The notes: a model not told the origin generated them from the letters alone. DNA of 64,000 nt from Terrisporobacter mayombei (GCF_020748465.1 NZ_JAHZMP010000010.1:1-64000), one strand, 5' to 3'; shown: positions 18,658 to 29,578, numbered from the stretch's first letter. A program made the numbers and translations.

Positions 18658-19926
18658 TTATTTTAAAAATCCTTGATAACTTCTCATAACAAGGTGTGAC
18701 TCTAATTGTCTCTTAAGTTCAAGAGCTACCCCTACAACGATTAGTATAGATGTTCCAGCTAAACTTATTTGAACATTTAAGAAATGTACTGTGAATGCTG
18801 GTATCATCGCAATTATAGCTAAGAATACAGCTCCTGCTAATGTTAGCTTTGATAATATTTTATTTAGATAATCAATTGTAGGCATTCCAGGTCTTATCCC
18901 AGGAATGAATCCACCATTGTTTTTCATATTTTCTGCTATATCCTCAGTGTTGAATGATATAGTAGTGTAGAAATATGAGAAAAATACTATCAATAGAACT
19001 TCTAAAGATCTATATATCCAAAAACCTATGTCTGAACTTGTACTTAGGTAAGTTGATACAAATGTTTGAGCACTTTCTCCCATAAACATTGCTATTGTTT
19101 GTGGAAAAGCTAAAAGTGAACTAGCAAATATTATGGGCATAACACCTGATTGGTTGACTTTCATTGGTATATGAGAACTATCTCCTCCATATAACTTTCT
19201 TCCAACAACTCTCTTAGCATATTGTACTGGAATTTTTCTAACTGCTTCATTTATATATGTTACTGCCATTATAGTGATTAGCATTACAACAGCAATTAAT
19301 ATTGCAGCCCATAAAGCTAAACTCCCTTGATTTACATCTTTTACAGTTCCAATAAGATCTGTTGGTATTCTTGAGATAATACCAACGAATATTATAATTG
19401 AACTACCATTACCTAAACCTTTTTCAGTAATTCTGTCACCCATCCACATTACAAGCATACTACCTGCAACTAAAGTTACTATAACTGTACAAATGAAAAA
19501 TATACTTTGATCAGCTAAAGCCGGTTTAACAATACCAAGAGTTATTCCTATCGCTTGTACAAACCCTAATACTAAAGCTGTATATCTAGTATACGCATTC
19601 ATTTTCTTTCTACCTTCTTCACCAGACTTTTGTAGTTCTTTCAAACTATCAAATCCAATTGTAAGAAGTTGTATAATAATTGAAGCTGTAATAAACGGTC
19701 CTATACCTAATGCAAATAGAGTAAAGTTGCTGAAAGCGCCCCCAACAAACATATTATATAGGGAAAGTAGGCTATTGTTGCCTACCATATCCTTTATAAT
19801 ACTGGTATTGACTCCAGGAACTGGTATAGTAGTACCTATTCTAAATATTAGAATCATCATTAGGGTATATAAAATTCTTTTTCTTACATCTTTCACTTTC
19901 CAAGATTGTTTTATCTTTGATAGCAC
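18658..19926 (-). CDS. secY: Preprotein translocase subunit SecY
   Basis: Channel-forming subunit of the Sec translocon, an integral membrane protein of about 422 residues with ten membrane segments; SecE is encoded at 45052-45267. Signatures include RIGTTIPVPGVN near helix 1 and the cytoplasmic loops around KRVVGRKLYGG and IPGIRPGMPT. The GTG at 19926 with GGGGTG 5 bases upstream gives the usual N terminus (V/M-LSKIKQSWK); a longer TTG start is less likely. Confidence 0.95.
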   Translation of the reverse strand: MLSKIKQSWKVKDVRKRILYTLMMILIFRIGTTIPVPGVNTSIIKDMVGNNSLLSLYNMFVGGAFSNFTLFALGIGPFITASIIIQLLTIGFDSLKELQKSGEEGRKKMNAYTRYTALVLGFVQAIGITLGIVKPALADQSIFFICTVIVTLVAGSMLVMWMGDRITEKGLGNGSSIIIFVGIISRIPTDLIGTVKDVNQGSLALWAAILIAVVMLITIMAVTYINEAVRKIPVQYAKRVVGRKLYGGDSSHIPMKVNQSGVMPIIFASSLLAFPQTIAMFMGESAQTFVSTYLSTSSDIGFWIYRSLEVLLIVFFSYFYTTISFNTEDIAENMKNNGGFIPGIRPGMPTIDYLNKILSKLTLAGAVFLAIIAMIPAFTVHFLNVQISLAGTSILIVVGVALELKRQLESHLVMRSYQGFLK

Positions 19927-19961
19927 GTAATCACCCCACAAGTGTTGCTAGAAAGCATAAA

Positions 19962-20405
19962 TTATATTAATTCAGCTTTTCCTCCAGCTTTTTCTATTTT
20001 CTCTTGAGCTGATGCTGTGAATTTAGCAGCTTTAACTGTAACAGCTTTTTCAAGATTTCCTTGTCCTAATATTTTTATACCGTCTTTTTCTATCTTACTT
20101 ACAGCACCTGTAGATTTTAATAATTCTGCAGTTACCTCAGTACCATTTTCGAATCTATTTAAAAGTTCAACGTTAACTTCTGTATATTGCTTTTTAAATA
20201 TATTTGTGAAACCTCTTTTAGGTAATCTTCTAGCAAGTGGCATTTGTCCACCTTCGAATCCTACTCTAACTCCACCACCTGAACGAGACTTTTGTCCTTT
20301 TTGTCCACGTCCTGCAGTTTTACCTTGACCAGTAGCAGTACCTCTACCTAATCTTTTCTTAGCTTTTACTGCTCCTTTGGCAGGTTTTAACTCATGTAGT
20401 TTCAT
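19962..20405 (-). CDS. rplO: Ribosomal protein L15 (uL15)
   Basis: Late-assembly protein of the large subunit, 147 residues. The N-terminal third is a flexible basic/glycine arm ([20 protein letters not shown]) and the folded C-terminal part has the expected alternating pattern. AGGAGG stands 8 bases before the ATG; three upstream codons are open but not used. It lies between rpmD and secY as in other spc operons. Confidence 0.97.
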   Translation of the reverse strand: MKLHELKPAKGAVKAKKRLGRGTATGQGKTAGRGQKGQKSRSGGGVRVGFEGGQMPLARRLPKRGFTNIFKKQYTEVNVELLNRFENGTEVTAELLKSTGAVSKIEKDGIKILGQGNLEKAVTVKAAKFTASAQEKIEKAGGKAELI

Positions 20406-20437
20406 GGATTGCACCTCCTTCTTATTCCGTAAATAAA

Positions 20438-20623
20438 TTATTCAGTTATTTCAGTCACTTCAACTAAGTGACTAACTTTTGAGATCATACCTCTCATTTG
20501 AGCATTATCTTCTTTAACAACTACTTGTTCTCTTTTTGTTAATCCTAACGCTTCAACGTTTTTTCTTTGGTTAGGAGTAGTTCCTATTGTACTTCTAACT
20601 AATTTGATTTGTAATTTAGCCAT
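20438..20623 (-). CDS. rpmD: Ribosomal protein L30 (uL30)
   Basis: Short bacterial L30 of 61 residues, with the typical [21 protein letters not shown] core. Fifteen bases after rpsE, 32 before rplO. Confidence 0.96.
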   Translation of the reverse strand: MAKLQIKLVRSTIGTTPNQRKNVEALGLTKREQVVVKEDNAQMRGMISKVSHLVEVTEITE

Positions 20624-20637
20624 TTCACACTACCTCC

Positions 20638-21144
20638 TTAGCCTAAAAGATCTTCAACTTTTTTACCTCTTAACGCAGCTACATCTTCAGCTGTTTTAAG
20701 AGATTTAAGTCCTTCTATTGTAGCATTTACTAAGTTTCTTGGATTTCTAGTTCCTAGGCATTTCGCTCTAACGTCTTTTAATCCAGCTAATTCTAATAAG
20801 TCTCTAGCAGCACCACCAGCGATAACTCCTGTACCTTCTTGAGCTGGCATTATTATTATTCTTCCAGCACCGAAGTGTCCGATAACTTCGTGAGGTATAG
20901 TAGTTCCTACCATAGGTACTCTTATAAGATTCTTTTTAGCATCTTCTACTGCTTTTCTTATAGCATCTGGAACTTCCATAGCTTTTCCAGAACCTATTCC
21001 AACGTGTCCGTTTTCATCTCCAACAACTACTAAAGCTGCGAATCTAAAGTTTCTACCACCTTTAACAACTTTAGTAACACGTCTAACTTCAACAACTTTT
21101 TCTTGTAAGTCTAGTTGTCTCGCATCTATTAATTTACGACGCAT
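20638..21144 (-). CDS. rpsE: Ribosomal protein S5 (uS5)
   Basis: Small-subunit protein at the mRNA entry site, implicated in decoding fidelity and the usual site of spectinomycin-resistance changes. The 168-residue protein has the N-terminal double-stranded RNA-binding fold ([20 protein letters not shown]) and the C-terminal S5 fold. The loop that varies in spectinomycin resistance reads [11 protein letters not shown], with no obvious deletion. The second ATG is chosen because GGAGG is 9 bases before it; the first lies too close. Confidence 0.97.
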   Translation of the reverse strand: MRRKLIDARQLDLQEKVVEVRRVTKVVKGGRNFRFAALVVVGDENGHVGIGSGKAMEVPDAIRKAVEDAKKNLIRVPMVGTTIPHEVIGHFGAGRIIIMPAQEGTGVIAGGAARDLLELAGLKDVRAKCLGTRNPRNLVNATIEGLKSLKTAEDVAALRGKKVEDLLG

Positions 21145-21166
21145 GTGCATGTCCCTCCTTTTTTAA

Positions 21167-21535
21167 TTAGAATTTAAGACCAGCTTCTCTTGCAGCTTCA
21201 GCTAACTCTTTTATTCTTCCATGATATAAGTATCCACCTCTGTCGAATACAACTTCAGTTATACCTTTTTCTACAGCTTTCTTAGCTACTAATTGTCCAA
21301 CTAATTTAGCTGCTTCTTTGTTTCCTCTATAATTAACAGTACCCTTTACATCAGCTTCTAAAGAAGAAGCAGCAACAAGAGTTACTCTATTAGTGTCATC
21401 TATTATTTGAGCGTATATATTGTTTGAACTTCTAAATATACATAATCTTGGTCTTTGAGTAGTTCCAGATATTTTTCTTCTTACTCTCTTATGTCTTTGA
21501 AGTCTTATAGCATTTTTATCAGCTTTCTTTAACAT
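21167..21535 (-). CDS. rplR: Ribosomal protein L18 (uL18)
   Basis: 5S rRNA-binding protein, 122 residues starting [20 protein letters not shown]. Core segments [19 protein letters not shown] and [14 protein letters not shown] are typical. An upstream in-frame ATG/GTG region would add six residues, but GGAG is 8 bases before the ATG used. Confidence 0.97.
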   Translation of the reverse strand: MLKKADKNAIRLQRHKRVRRKISGTTQRPRLCIFRSSNNIYAQIIDDTNRVTLVAASSLEADVKGTVNYRGNKEAAKLVGQLVAKKAVEKGITEVVFDRGGYLYHGRIKELAEAAREAGLKF

Positions 21536-21570
21536 TGAGCTCACTCCTTTCAACCTTTATTTAATTAGGC

Positions 21571-22113
21571 TTACTTTTTACCAGTTTTACCTTCTTTACG
21601 TCTTACAACTTCACCAGCGTATCTTATACCTTTACCTTTATATGGCTCTGGCTTTCTCCAGTCTCTTATTTTAGCAGCATAGTTACCAACTAATTGCTTG
21701 TCTATACCTTTTACTACTAATTCAGTTTGATTTGGAGATTCTACAGTTATTCCTTCTGGATCTACCATCTCAACTGGATGAGAGTATCCTAAGTTCATAA
21801 CTAATTTATTTCCTTGTTTTTGTACTCTGTATCCAACACCTACTAATTCTAATTTCTTTTCGAAACCAGTATTAACACCTACTACCATATTATCTATTAA
21901 AGTTCTAGTTAATCCGTGTAATGATCTGTGTTGTTTGTTATTTGTTGGTCTTTCAACAGTTATAACATTTCCTTCTTGTTTTATAGTTAAAGCACCATCT
22001 AATTGCTTTGTTAAAGTTCCTTTAGGTCCTTTTACAGTTACTGTATTATCATCTGATATAGTAACTTCAACACCAGCTGGTACTGTTATTGGTTTAACAC
22101 CTATTCTTGACAT
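21571..22113 (-). CDS. rplF: Ribosomal protein L6 (uL6)
   Basis: Large-subunit protein near the factor-binding site, 180 residues, built of two related domains (about 1-82 and 83-180). Starts MSRIGVKPI and ends with the [25 protein letters not shown] signature of the family. Eighteen bases separate it from rplR. Confidence 0.97.
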   Translation of the reverse strand: MSRIGVKPITVPAGVEVTISDDNTVTVKGPKGTLTKQLDGALTIKQEGNVITVERPTNNKQHRSLHGLTRTLIDNMVVGVNTGFEKKLELVGVGYRVQKQGNKLVMNLGYSHPVEMVDPEGITVESPNQTELVVKGIDKQLVGNYAAKIRDWRKPEPYKGKGIRYAGEVVRRKEGKTGKK

Positions 22114-22142
22114 AGTCGCACCTCCTTACTTAGTTCGATTGA

Positions 22143-22541
22143 TTACCAAACGTAGCAGATTACTTCTCCACCAACATTTTCTTTTCTTGCTTGTCTATCA
22201 GTTAATATACCTTTTGAAGTAGATATCATAGATATTCCTAATCCTCTTAATACCTTTGGTACTTCATAAGCATTTGTATAAACTCTCATACCAGGTTTAG
22301 ATATTCTCTTTATCCCTTGTATAACTCTTTCGCCTGATTGTCCGTACTTTAATTGTATTCTTATTATTCCTTGTTTCTCATCTTCTATAACATCATAACC
22401 TCTAACGAAACCTTCTTCTAATAAGATTCTAACTATTTCCTTCTTTATGTTAGAAGCTGGAACGTCAACAGTTTCATGCTTAACAGTATTCGCATTTCTT
22501 ATACGAGTCAGCATATCTGCAATTGGATCTGTCATTGTCAT
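22143..22541 (-). CDS. rpsH: Ribosomal protein S8 (uS8)
   Basis: 16S central-domain assembly protein; in E. coli S8 represses the spc operon. The 132-residue protein begins [18 protein letters not shown] and ends with the conserved [16 protein letters not shown] stands 7 bases before the ATG. Confidence 0.97.
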   Translation of the reverse strand: MTMTDPIADMLTRIRNANTVKHETVDVPASNIKKEIVRILLEEGFVRGYDVIEDEKQGIIRIQLKYGQSGERVIQGIKRISKPGMRVYTNAYEVPKVLRGLGISMISTSKGILTDRQARKENVGGEVICYVW

Positions 22542-22572
22542 ATTGAAACCCTCCTTTCAGTTTAAAAAAATC

Positions 22573-22758
22573 TTACCAACTTGCTTTTCTTACACCAGGT
22601 ATTTGACCTTTGTAAGCTAATTCTCTGAAGCATATACGGCATATACCGAAGTTTCTTATTACAGAATGTGGTCTACCACATATTGAGCATCTAGTATATT
22701 CTCTTGTAGAATACTTTTGCTTCTTTTGTTGCTTTACAACCATCGCTTTTCTAGCCAC
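22573..22758 (-). CDS. rpsN: Ribosomal protein S14, zinc type (uS14Z)
   Basis: Short 61-residue S14 of the zinc-binding kind, with CSIC and CRIC cysteine pairs. This compact form is the usual constitutive S14 in Firmicutes. It lies between rplE and rpsH. Confidence 0.97.
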   Translation of the reverse strand: MARKAMVVKQQKKQKYSTREYTRCSICGRPHSVIRNFGICRICFRELAYKGQIPGVRKASW

Positions 22759-22775
22759 TGGAATCCCTCCTTTAA

Positions 22776-23318
22776 TTATTTAGAAAATGGCATTCCTAAT
22801 AATTTTAATAATTCACGAGCTTCTTCGTCTGTTTTAGCTGTAGTAACGAATATTACATCCATTCCTCTAACTTGATCTATTTTATCATATTCTATCTCAG
22901 GGAATATTAATTGCTCTTTAACTCCTAAAGCGTAATTTCCTCTACCATCGAAAGCGTTAGGATTAATTCCTCTGAAGTCTCTAACTCTTGGTAAAGAAAC
23001 AGAAACTAATTTATCTAAGAAGTAGTGCATTTTGTCAGCTCTTAATGTAACTTTTGCACCTATTGGCATACCTTCTCTTAATTTAAAGTTAGCTACTGAT
23101 TTTCTAGCTCTAGTTATAACTGGTTTTTGACCAGATATTATTTGCATTTCTTCTACTGCTTTTTCTAATCCTTTTGGATTTTCTTTAGCATTTCCAACAC
23201 CCATATTGATAACTATTTTATCTAATTTAGGTATTTCCATTATGTTTTTATATCCAAATTTCTCCATCATTGCTGGAGCAACTTCTTTGTTGTATTTTTC
23301 TTGTAATCTAGAAGCCAT
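22776..23318 (-). CDS. rplE: Ribosomal protein L5 (uL5)
   Basis: 5S rRNA-binding protein of the central protuberance, 180 residues of normal length. Recognised by [14 protein letters not shown], the [16 protein letters not shown] segment and the [18 protein letters not shown]-terminal signature. Follows rplX by 25 bases. Confidence 0.97.
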   Translation of the reverse strand: MASRLQEKYNKEVAPAMMEKFGYKNIMEIPKLDKIVINMGVGNAKENPKGLEKAVEEMQIISGQKPVITRARKSVANFKLREGMPIGAKVTLRADKMHYFLDKLVSVSLPRVRDFRGINPNAFDGRGNYALGVKEQLIFPEIEYDKIDQVRGMDVIFVTTAKTDEEARELLKLLGMPFSK

Positions 23319-23343
23319 TTAAGGTCCCTCCTTTCAAGCTATA

Positions 23344-23652
23344 TTATATTTCTTTTCCGCTCTTCACTGCTACTCTAACTTTTTTTCCGTCTTTCATTTC
23401 AAATCTAACTCTTGTTCCTTTTCCTGTTTCAGGATCAACTGGCATTACATTTGAAACGTGTACAGCAGCTTCTTTATTTACTATTCCACCTTGTGGATTT
23501 ATAGCACTTGGTTTTTGGTGTTTAGTTACAACGTTAACACCTTCAACTATTACTTTATTAGTCTTAGGAAATACTTTAACTACTTTCCCTGTTTTACCTT
23601 TATCTTTACCAGCTATAACAACAACTGTATCTTCTCTTTTAACACGCATCAT
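23344..23652 (-). CDS. rplX: Ribosomal protein L24 (uL24)
   Basis: Assembly initiator of the large subunit, 102 residues with an N-terminal KOW motif ([15 protein letters not shown]). Two ATG codons stand together; the ribosome site AGGAGG is 11 bases from the first and 14 from the second, so the first is kept. Confidence 0.96.
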   Translation of the reverse strand: MMRVKREDTVVVIAGKDKGKTGKVVKVFPKTNKVIVEGVNVVTKHQKPSAINPQGGIVNKEAAVHVSNVMPVDPETGKGTRVRFEMKDGKKVRVAVKSGKEI

Positions 23653-23671
23653 GTCCTATTGCACCTCCTTA

Positions 23672-24040
23672 TTATAGTACTTCTGGAGCAAGAGATACTA
23701 TCTTCATAAATTCATGATCTCTTAACTCTCTTGCAACAGGCCCGAATATACGAGTTCCTACTGGAGTTTTGTCATCTTTTATTATAACTGCAGCATTTTC
23801 ATCAAATGCTATATAAGATCCGTCGTTACGCTTCATACCTTTTTTTGTTCTAACTATTACAGCTTTAACAACTTTACCTTTTTTTACAACTCCACCAGGT
23901 GTTGCACTTTTAACAGTAGCAACGATTACGTCACCTACGTTACCATATCTTCTTTTACTTCCACCTAATACACGGATACATAAAAGTTCCTTTGCACCAG
24001 AATTGTCAGCAACTTTTAAACGTGATTCTTGTTGTACCAT
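23672..24040 (-). CDS. rplN: Ribosomal protein L14 (uL14)
   Basis: Intersubunit-bridge protein of 122 residues. Family segments [34 protein letters not shown] and the terminal [19 protein letters not shown] are present. Located between rpsQ and rplX. Confidence 0.97.
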   Translation of the reverse strand: MVQQESRLKVADNSGAKELLCIRVLGGSKRRYGNVGDVIVATVKSATPGGVVKKGKVVKAVIVRTKKGMKRNDGSYIAFDENAAVIIKDDKTPVGTRIFGPVARELRDHEFMKIVSLAPEVL

Positions 24041-24065
24041 ATCGTAATACCTCCTTTTTGCAAGA

Positions 24066-24320
24066 CTATTTAACCTTTTCGATAACTTCTACTAGTCTGA
24101 AATATTTATCTCTTGATAAAGGTCTAGTTTCCATTATCTTAACTCTATCTCCGATTGAACATACATTGTTTTCATCGTGAGCCTTGAACTTTTTAGTTCT
24201 TTTAACAGGCTTGTTATATAACTCATGACGTACGAAATCTTCAACAGCAACTACTATAGTTTTATCCATTTTGTTACTTACAACACGGCCTATTCTAACT
24301 TTTCTTCTTCCTCTTTCCAT
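24066..24320 (-). CDS. rpsQ: Ribosomal protein S17 (uS17)
   Basis: Primary 16S-binding protein with an OB fold, 84 residues. Segments [19 protein letters not shown] and the [12 protein letters not shown] end identify it. Located 23 bases after rpmC. Confidence 0.97.
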   Translation of the reverse strand: MERGRRKVRIGRVVSNKMDKTIVVAVEDFVRHELYNKPVKRTKKFKAHDENNVCSIGDRVKIMETRPLSRDKYFRLVEVIEKVK

Positions 24321-24343
24321 GTTTAAAAAGCCTCCTCTCCAAA

Positions 24344-24547
24344 TTAAGCTCTAGTTTCGTTTAACTTTCTTTCAGCAAGGATAGTTTTAACTCTAGCTAT
24401 ATCTTTTTTAACAAACTTAATTCTTGCTGTGTTTTCTAATTGACCAGTAGCTAATTGGAATCTTAAGCTAAATAATTCACTTTTGAAGTCATTTAATTTA
24501 CTCATTAGCTCTTCGCTTGTTAAATTTCTTAATTCTTTAGCTATCAT
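24344..24547 (-). CDS. rpmC: Ribosomal protein L29 (uL29)
   Basis: Small helical protein at the tunnel exit, 67 residues beginning [15 protein letters not shown] longer start overlapping rplP exists, but the ATG used lies one base after the rplP stop with GGGTGG 7 bases upstream, so tight translational coupling to rplP is likely. Confidence 0.96.
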   Translation of the reverse strand: MIAKELRNLTSEELMSKLNDFKSELFSLRFQLATGQLENTARIKFVKKDIARVKTILAERKLNETRA

Positions 24548-24548
24548 C

Positions 24549-24980
24549 CTATTCACCACCCTTTACTTCTAAATCTTCTTTTTTAACAAATTTACATTTT
24601 ATTGGAAGTTTATGTGCAGCAAGTCTCATAGCTTCTCTAGCTTTTTCTTCATCTACACCTGCTAATTCGAACATAACTCTTCCTGGTTTAACTACGGCTA
24701 CCCAATACTCTGGAGAACCTTTCCCAGCACCCATACGAGTTTCAGCTGGTTTTCTTGTTACTGGCTTATGTGGGAATATTTTTATCCAAACCTTCCCGCC
24801 TCTTTTTATATATCTAGTCATAGCTATTCTGGCAGCTTCTATTTGATTAGAAGTTATCCATGATGCTTCCATAGCCATTAAACCGAACTCTCCGTAAGTA
24901 ACTTTGTTACCTTTTTGAGCTTTACCAGCCATGCTTCCTCTATGAACTCTACGACGTTTTACTCTTTTTGGCATTAACAT
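24549..24980 (-). CDS. rplP: Ribosomal protein L16 (uL16)
   Basis: Large-subunit protein at the A-site tRNA elbow, 143 residues starting [19 protein letters not shown]. Contains the [20 protein letters not shown] loop that reaches toward the peptidyl transferase centre. GGAGG stands 8 bases before the ATG. Confidence 0.97.
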   Translation of the reverse strand: MLMPKRVKRRRVHRGSMAGKAQKGNKVTYGEFGLMAMEASWITSNQIEAARIAMTRYIKRGGKVWIKIFPHKPVTRKPAETRMGAGKGSPEYWVAVVKPGRVMFELAGVDEEKAREAMRLAAHKLPIKCKFVKKEDLEVKGGE

Positions 24981-25011
24981 GAGTGTTTCCTCCTTCCTCG
25001 AACCTTACTAA

Positions 25012-25824
25012 TTATTTATTACCTTTGTTTTCAGTTCTTTGAGGTCTTTGTCCTTGAGGTCTTTGTCCTTGTTGTGGTCTTTGACCTCTTCTATCAGTTC
25101 CTCTAGAATCTCTTCTTCTGTTATCTCTCTTGTTATCTCTTCTGTCTCTTCTGTTATCTTTTCTTTCTTCTCTTGGATTTATTCCGTTTTTAGTTGGTAA
25201 TACTTCACCATGACAGATCCAAACTTTTATACCTATTTTTCCATAAGTAGTATCAGCTTCAGCAAATCCATAATCTATATCAGATCTTAAAGTTTGAAGA
25301 GGTACATTTCCTTCACTGTATCCTTCAGTTCTAGCCATTTCAGCTCCACCAAGTCTACCTGATGCAGAAACTTTTATCCCTTTAGCTCCAGCTTTAAGCG
25401 CTCTTTGAACAGCTTGTTTCATAGCTCTTCTGAAAGCAACCCTTCTTTCTATAGCTAAAGCTATGTTTTCAGCAACTAATTGAGCGTTTTTATCTGTTGA
25501 TCTTACCTCAACTATGTTTACTATTATATTTTTCTTAGTCATTTTTTCTAACTCAGCTTTTAATGCTTCTATTCCTGCACCAGCTCTTCCTATAACAACA
25601 CCTGGCTTAGCAACATGAAGATCTAATCTAATCTTGTTAGCAGATCTTTCTATCTCTATTTTAGCAACTCCAGCAGAGTATAATTTATTCTTTAAGAATT
25701 TACGTATATTGTGGTCTTCTAATAATAATGCACCAAACTCTTTTTTATCAGTTGTGAACCATCTTGAATCCCAATCTTTTATAACACCGACTCTTAATCC
25801 GTGTGGGTTAACCTTTTGTCCCAT
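25012..25824 (-). CDS. rpsC: Ribosomal protein S3 with a long basic tail
   Basis: mRNA-entry protein of the 30S subunit. The core (about 1-212) has the KH domain ([17 protein letters not shown]) and the C-terminal S3 fold ending near [12 protein letters not shown]. Residues about 213-270 form an extra, low-complexity Arg/Asn/Asp/Gln/Gly tail with repeats such as [13 protein letters not shown] and [10 protein letters not shown]. Most S3 proteins stop near 206-230 residues, so this 270-residue form is long. The tail is probably disordered and RNA-binding; its repeats are also visible as short tandem DNA repeats around 25040-25170. Confidence 0.95.
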   Translation of the reverse strand: MGQKVNPHGLRVGVIKDWDSRWFTTDKKEFGALLLEDHNIRKFLKNKLYSAGVAKIEIERSANKIRLDLHVAKPGVVIGRAGAGIEALKAELEKMTKKNIIVNIVEVRSTDKNAQLVAENIALAIERRVAFRRAMKQAVQRALKAGAKGIKVSASGRLGGAEMARTEGYSEGNVPLQTLRSDIDYGFAEADTTYGKIGIKVWICHGEVLPTKNGINPREERKDNRRDRRDNKRDNRRRDSRGTDRRGQRPQQGQRPQGQRPQRTENKGNK

Positions 25825-25845
25825 TTATTTCCCTCCTATCTGTGA

Positions 25846-26181
25846 CTAATTTTTTTCTTTTAGAACTACTTCTATATGAGAAGTTCTTTTTCTTATCATA
25901 GTAGCTCTACCTTGAGCTCTAGGCATAAATCTCTTTATTGTTGGCCCTTGGTTAGCAACTATTGATTCTATATATAAATTTTCAGCGTTCATTTCGTGAT
26001 TATTTTCAGCATTTGCCTTAGCAGATTTTACAACTTTTAATATATCTGCTGCTGCACCTCTTGGAGTGAATTTTAATATTGCTAATGCTTCATCAACGTT
26101 TTTACCTCTAACTAAGCTACATATTTGTCCAGCTTTTCTTGGAGATACACGTACATATTTTGCAATTGCTTTTGCTTCCAT
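25846..26181 (-). CDS. rplV: Ribosomal protein L22 (uL22)
   Basis: Tunnel-lining protein of 111 residues. Typical segments are [20 protein letters not shown] and the C-terminal [20 protein letters not shown] hairpin base, where macrolide-resistance insertions occur elsewhere; no insertion is apparent. It precedes rpsC by 21 bases. Confidence 0.97.
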   Translation of the reverse strand: MEAKAIAKYVRVSPRKAGQICSLVRGKNVDEALAILKFTPRGAAADILKVVKSAKANAENNHEMNAENLYIESIVANQGPTIKRFMPRAQGRATMIRKRTSHIEVVLKEKN

Positions 26182-26214
26182 TTTTAATATCCTCCTTCCT
26201 TAGTAAGAATGGTA

Positions 26215-26496
26215 TTATCTTCTCTTGTTACTCTTTTCGTCGTCTTTGTGTCCTTTGAACGTTCTTGTAGGAACAAATTCTCCTAATTTATGTCCAACCA
26301 TATCTTCTGTTATATATACAGGTATATGTCTTCTTCCATCATGAACAGCTATAGTATGCTCTACCATTTGAGGGAATATTGTTGAACTTCTTGACCAAGT
26401 CTTTATAACTTCTTTATTTCCAACTTCATTCATAGCTTCTACTTTCTTAAGTAATCTAGCATGAATAAAAGGTCCTTTTTTAGTTGATCTTGACAT
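26215..26496 (-). CDS. rpsS: Ribosomal protein S19 (uS19)
   Basis: Head protein of the 30S subunit that pairs with S13; 93 residues. Recognised by SRSTKKGPF at the start and [16 protein letters not shown] near the end. Confidence 0.97.
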   Translation of the reverse strand: MSRSTKKGPFIHARLLKKVEAMNEVGNKEVIKTWSRSSTIFPQMVEHTIAVHDGRRHIPVYITEDMVGHKLGEFVPTRTFKGHKDDEKSNKRR

Positions 26497-26552
26497 TTAA
26501 TTTCCTCCTCTCTGAGTAAAATAAATTTCTTTAAAATCTATTTAATCATCTA

Positions 26553-27383
26553 TTATTTAGTTCTTCTTGAAACTATTAATTTATTAGATGCTTTATTTTT
26601 CTTTCTAGTTTTGTATCCAAGTGCAGGTTTACCCCATGGAGTAACTGGTCCAGATCTACCGATTGGAGCTCTACCTTCACCACCACCGTGAGGGTGATCG
26701 CAAGGGTTCATTACAGATCCTCTAACTGTAGGTCTTATACCCATGTGTCTAACTCTACCAGCTTTACCTATAACAACGTTACCGTGTTCTACGTTACCAA
26801 CTTGTCCTATAGTAGCTTTACACTCTATAGAAACATATCTCATTTCTCCTGATGGTAATCTTAATAAAGCTTTTGTTCCTTCTTTAGCCATTAATTGAGC
26901 AGAAACACCAGCAGATCTAACTAACTGAGCTCCTTTTCCTGGTTTTAATTCTATGTTGTGAATTACTGTACCAACTGGCATATTTTTTAATACTAATGCA
27001 TTACCTGGTTTTATATCAGAATCTGGTCCTGACATTAAAGTATCTCCTACTTTTATTCCAACTGGAGCTAATATATATCTCTTTTCACCATCAGCATAGT
27101 TTAATAAAGCTATGTTAGCAGTTCTGTTTGGATCATATTCAACAGTTGCAACTTTTGCAGGTATTCCATCTTTATTTCTTTTGAAATCTATTACTCTATA
27201 TTTCCTTCTGTTTCCTCCACCTCTGTGACGAACAGTTATTTTACCGTGAGCATTTCTACCAGAATTCTTCTTTAAAGAAACTAAAAGAGATTTCTCTGGT
27301 TGGTTAGTTGTTATCTCATCAGAAACTAAAACTGTCATTTGTCTTAAGGCAGGCGAAGTTGGTTTAAACTTTTTAATAGCCAT
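26553..27383 (-). CDS. rplB: Ribosomal protein L2 (uL2)
   Basis: Largest and most conserved large-subunit protein, essential for subunit joining and the peptidyl transferase centre. The 276 residues include [18 protein letters not shown] and the invariant [17 protein letters not shown] loop with its catalytic-centre histidine. Fifty-six bases separate it from rpsS. Confidence 0.98.
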   Translation of the reverse strand: MAIKKFKPTSPALRQMTVLVSDEITTNQPEKSLLVSLKKNSGRNAHGKITVRHRGGGNRRKYRVIDFKRNKDGIPAKVATVEYDPNRTANIALLNYADGEKRYILAPVGIKVGDTLMSGPDSDIKPGNALVLKNMPVGTVIHNIELKPGKGAQLVRSAGVSAQLMAKEGTKALLRLPSGEMRYVSIECKATIGQVGNVEHGNVVIGKAGRVRHMGIRPTVRGSVMNPCDHPHGGGEGRAPIGRSGPVTPWGKPALGYKTRKKNKASNKLIVSRRTK

Positions 27384-27412
27384 CTTTTTTCCTCCTTACA
27401 TTAATTAAGGTA

Positions 27413-27703
27413 TTACATTCCTTGGAAGAATTCTATTTCTTTAGAATCAGCAGTTAATTTAACTACCGCCTTCTTGAAACTTGCAGTTCTTCCTACACTT
27501 CTACCCATTCTTTTAACTTTTCCATCGTAGTTTAATGTATTTACTTTTTCAACATTTACTCCGAATATAGTTTCTACAGCTTTTTTTATTTCAGTTTTAT
27601 TAGCTTTTTTGCTTACTACAAATGTGTATTTGTTTTCAGCCATTTCAGCCATACTTTGTTCTGTAACGATTGGTTTTATTATTATATCGTGTGGATTAGT
27701 CAT
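27413..27703 (-). CDS. rplW: Ribosomal protein L23 (uL23)
   Basis: Tunnel-exit protein that docks trigger factor and SRP, 96 residues. Its ATG shares one base with the TAA stop of rplD (TAATG), a sign of translational coupling. Confidence 0.96.
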   Translation of the reverse strand: MTNPHDIIIKPIVTEQSMAEMAENKYTFVVSKKANKTEIKKAVETIFGVNVEKVNTLNYDGKVKRMGRSVGRTASFKKAVVKLTADSKEIEFFQGM

Positions 27704-28326
27704 TATGCGTACACCTCCTCCACTTTTTTAACAGCGTCTGTTGTTATTACGAAAGAATCGTATTTTAAGATATCGTAAACATTTATAGTATTAACTAATG
27801 CAGTTTCAACACCTTGTATATTTGCTGCTGATTTTATTACATTTTCATTTTTTTCAGCCATTACTACTAAAGCTTTTTTACCAGCATTTATGTTTTTTAA
27901 TACAGCTGCGAAATCTTTAGTTTTAGGAGCTTCCATAGTTAAAGCATCTAATACTATTATTTCGTTGTTTTGTACTTTTGAAGATAAAGCAGACTTCATA
28001 GCTAATCTTCTAACTTTTCTAGGTAAAGTGTATCTGTAATTTCTTGGTTTCGGTGCAAAAGCAACTCCTCCACCTATCCATTGTACAGCTCTTATAGAAC
28101 CTTGTCTTGCTCTACCTGTTCCTTTTTGTTTCCAAGGTTTTCTTCCGCCACCTCTAACTTCTGCTCTAGTTTTTGCAGATTGAGTACCTTGTCTTTTATT
28201 TGCAAGTTGGTTTTTAACTACTTCATATAAAACATGTTCGTTAACTTCAACATTGAATATAGAATCAGCTAATTCTATTTCACCAACATTTTGTCCATTC
28301 ATATTCAATACATTTAATTTTGGCAT
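27703..28326 (-). CDS. rplD: Ribosomal protein L4 (uL4)
   Basis: Large-subunit assembly and tunnel protein, 207 residues; in E. coli L4 represses the S10 operon. The extended loop that lines the exit tunnel is visible as [19 protein letters not shown]. Overlaps rplW by one base. Confidence 0.97.
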   Translation of the reverse strand: MPKLNVLNMNGQNVGEIELADSIFNVEVNEHVLYEVVKNQLANKRQGTQSAKTRAEVRGGGRKPWKQKGTGRARQGSIRAVQWIGGGVAFAPKPRNYRYTLPRKVRRLAMKSALSSKVQNNEIIVLDALTMEAPKTKDFAAVLKNINAGKKALVVMAEKNENVIKSAANIQGVETALVNTINVYDILKYDSFVITTDAVKKVEEVYA

Positions 28327-28353
28327 TGTGCATCCTCCTTTCTTAGGTTAGTC

Positions 28354-28983
28354 TTATTTAGAAGCCTTAACTGCTTCTTTTATTGTTACTACTGAACCTT
28401 TAGCTCCTGGTATAGCACCTTTAACTAGTATAAAGTTCTTTTCAGCGTCAACTCTTACTACTTCTAAGTTTTGAACTGTAACTTTTACGCTACCCATGTG
28501 TCCAGCTAATTTTTTGTTTTTGAAAACTCTACCTGGGTAAGAACAAGCTCCCATTGAACCTGGTCTTCTGTGGTATCTAGAACCGTGAGATTCAGGGCCT
28601 CTTGATTGACCATGTCTTTTTATTGGACCTTGGAATCCTTTCCCTTTAGATATTCCTGTTACATCTATCATTTCACCTGTAGCGAATACGTCAGCTTTTA
28701 TTTCTTGTCCAACTGTATAGGCATCTACAGACTCAACTCTGAATTCTTTTAAATGTTTTTTTAATGTATTAGCTGCAGCTAAGTGTCCTTTTTGAGGTTT
28801 GTTTAAAGATTTTTCTTTAGTATCTACAAAACCTACTTGAACTGCATTGTATCCATCATTTTCTATTGTTTTAACTTGTGTTACAACAACTGGTCCTGCC
28901 TCAACAACCGTTACTGGAATTACTTCACCAGCTTCAGCAAACACTTGAGTCATACCTATTTTTTTTCCTAATATTCCTTTCAT
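28354..28983 (-). CDS. rplC: Ribosomal protein L3 (uL3)
   Basis: Assembly-initiating large-subunit protein, 209 residues. It starts [15 protein letters not shown] and contains the central extension [17 protein letters not shown] that reaches toward the peptidyl transferase centre. A 94-base gap with two competing inverted repeats separates it from rpsJ. Confidence 0.97.
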   Translation of the reverse strand: MKGILGKKIGMTQVFAEAGEVIPVTVVEAGPVVVTQVKTIENDGYNAVQVGFVDTKEKSLNKPQKGHLAAANTLKKHLKEFRVESVDAYTVGQEIKADVFATGEMIDVTGISKGKGFQGPIKRHGQSRGPESHGSRYHRRPGSMGACSYPGRVFKNKKLAGHMGSVKVTVQNLEVVRVDAEKNFILVKGAIPGAKGSVVTIKEAVKASK

Positions 28984-29034
28984 ATTAGCACCTCCTATAA
29001 TTCTTACAGCGGATTACCTAATTGGATAATCATT

Positions 29035-29070
29035 CTAAGATAGTCACCTTATAGGATAATATCTTAGGTG
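29035..29070 (-). promoter_or_regulatory. Overlapping inverted repeats between rpsJ and rplC
   Basis: CTAAGATA (29035-29042) can pair with TATCTTAG (29060-29067), while CACCT (29045-29049) can pair with AGGTG (29066-29070). The two pairings share bases and so exclude each other. This looks like a small structural switch or processing site; no U-run follows. Confidence 0.3.
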
Positions 29071-29077
29071 TTTGTTC

Positions 29078-29389
29078 TTATAACTTTATTTCTATATCAA
29101 CACCTGCTGGTAAGTCTAATTTCATTAAAGAATCAACAGTCTTAGGTGTTGGGTTTGTTATGTCTATTAATCTTTTGTGAGTTCTTATTTCAAACTGTTC
29201 TCTAGAATCTTTGTATTTATGAACAGCTCTTAATATAGTAACTACTTGCTTTTCTGTTGGTAGTGGCACAGGTCCTGAAACTTGTGATCCAGCTTTTTTA
29301 GCAGTTTCAACTATTTTACCAGCAGAAAAATCTAATAATTTGTGATCATAAGATTTTAATCTTATTCTTATTTTTTCATTTTTAGCCAT
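29078..29389 (-). CDS. rpsJ: Ribosomal protein S10 (uS10)
   Basis: 30S head protein that also acts with NusB in transcription antitermination. The 103-residue protein shows [18 protein letters not shown] and the [13 protein letters not shown] loop. It is the first gene of the S10-spc-alpha cluster and has a leader of about 150 bases behind two promoters. Confidence 0.97.
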   Translation of the reverse strand: MAKNEKIRIRLKSYDHKLLDFSAGKIVETAKKAGSQVSGPVPLPTEKQVVTILRAVHKYKDSREQFEIRTHKRLIDITNPTPKTVDSLMKLDLPAGVDIEIKL

Positions 29390-29549
29390 GTTTTATTTCC
29401 CTCCTTCTTAGCTTGTTTATCATTAGCCTTTATTCATTTCAATACCGATACACAGTTCCGGGTGTTCCTGTTTTTAAAAGTAAAAAATATTAAAATTTTA
29501 AGACCAATTCTCTTTCCTTATAATTCGTATCTCTCAAGCACACTATTAC

Positions 29550-29578
29550 ATTCTAACTTATTATTAATTTTTTTTCAA
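29550..29578 (-). promoter_or_regulatory. Proximal promoter of the S10 cluster
   Basis: Minus strand -35 TTGAAA (29573-29578) and -10 TAGAAT (29550-29555) with 17-base spacing, about 160 bases before rpsJ. Confidence 0.75.

Noticed and set aside
25040..25170. Short direct repeats at the end of rpsC considered as a CRISPR or mobile-element scar
   Set aside because: They are in frame, encode the Arg/Gln-rich S3 tail and have no regular spacer structure.
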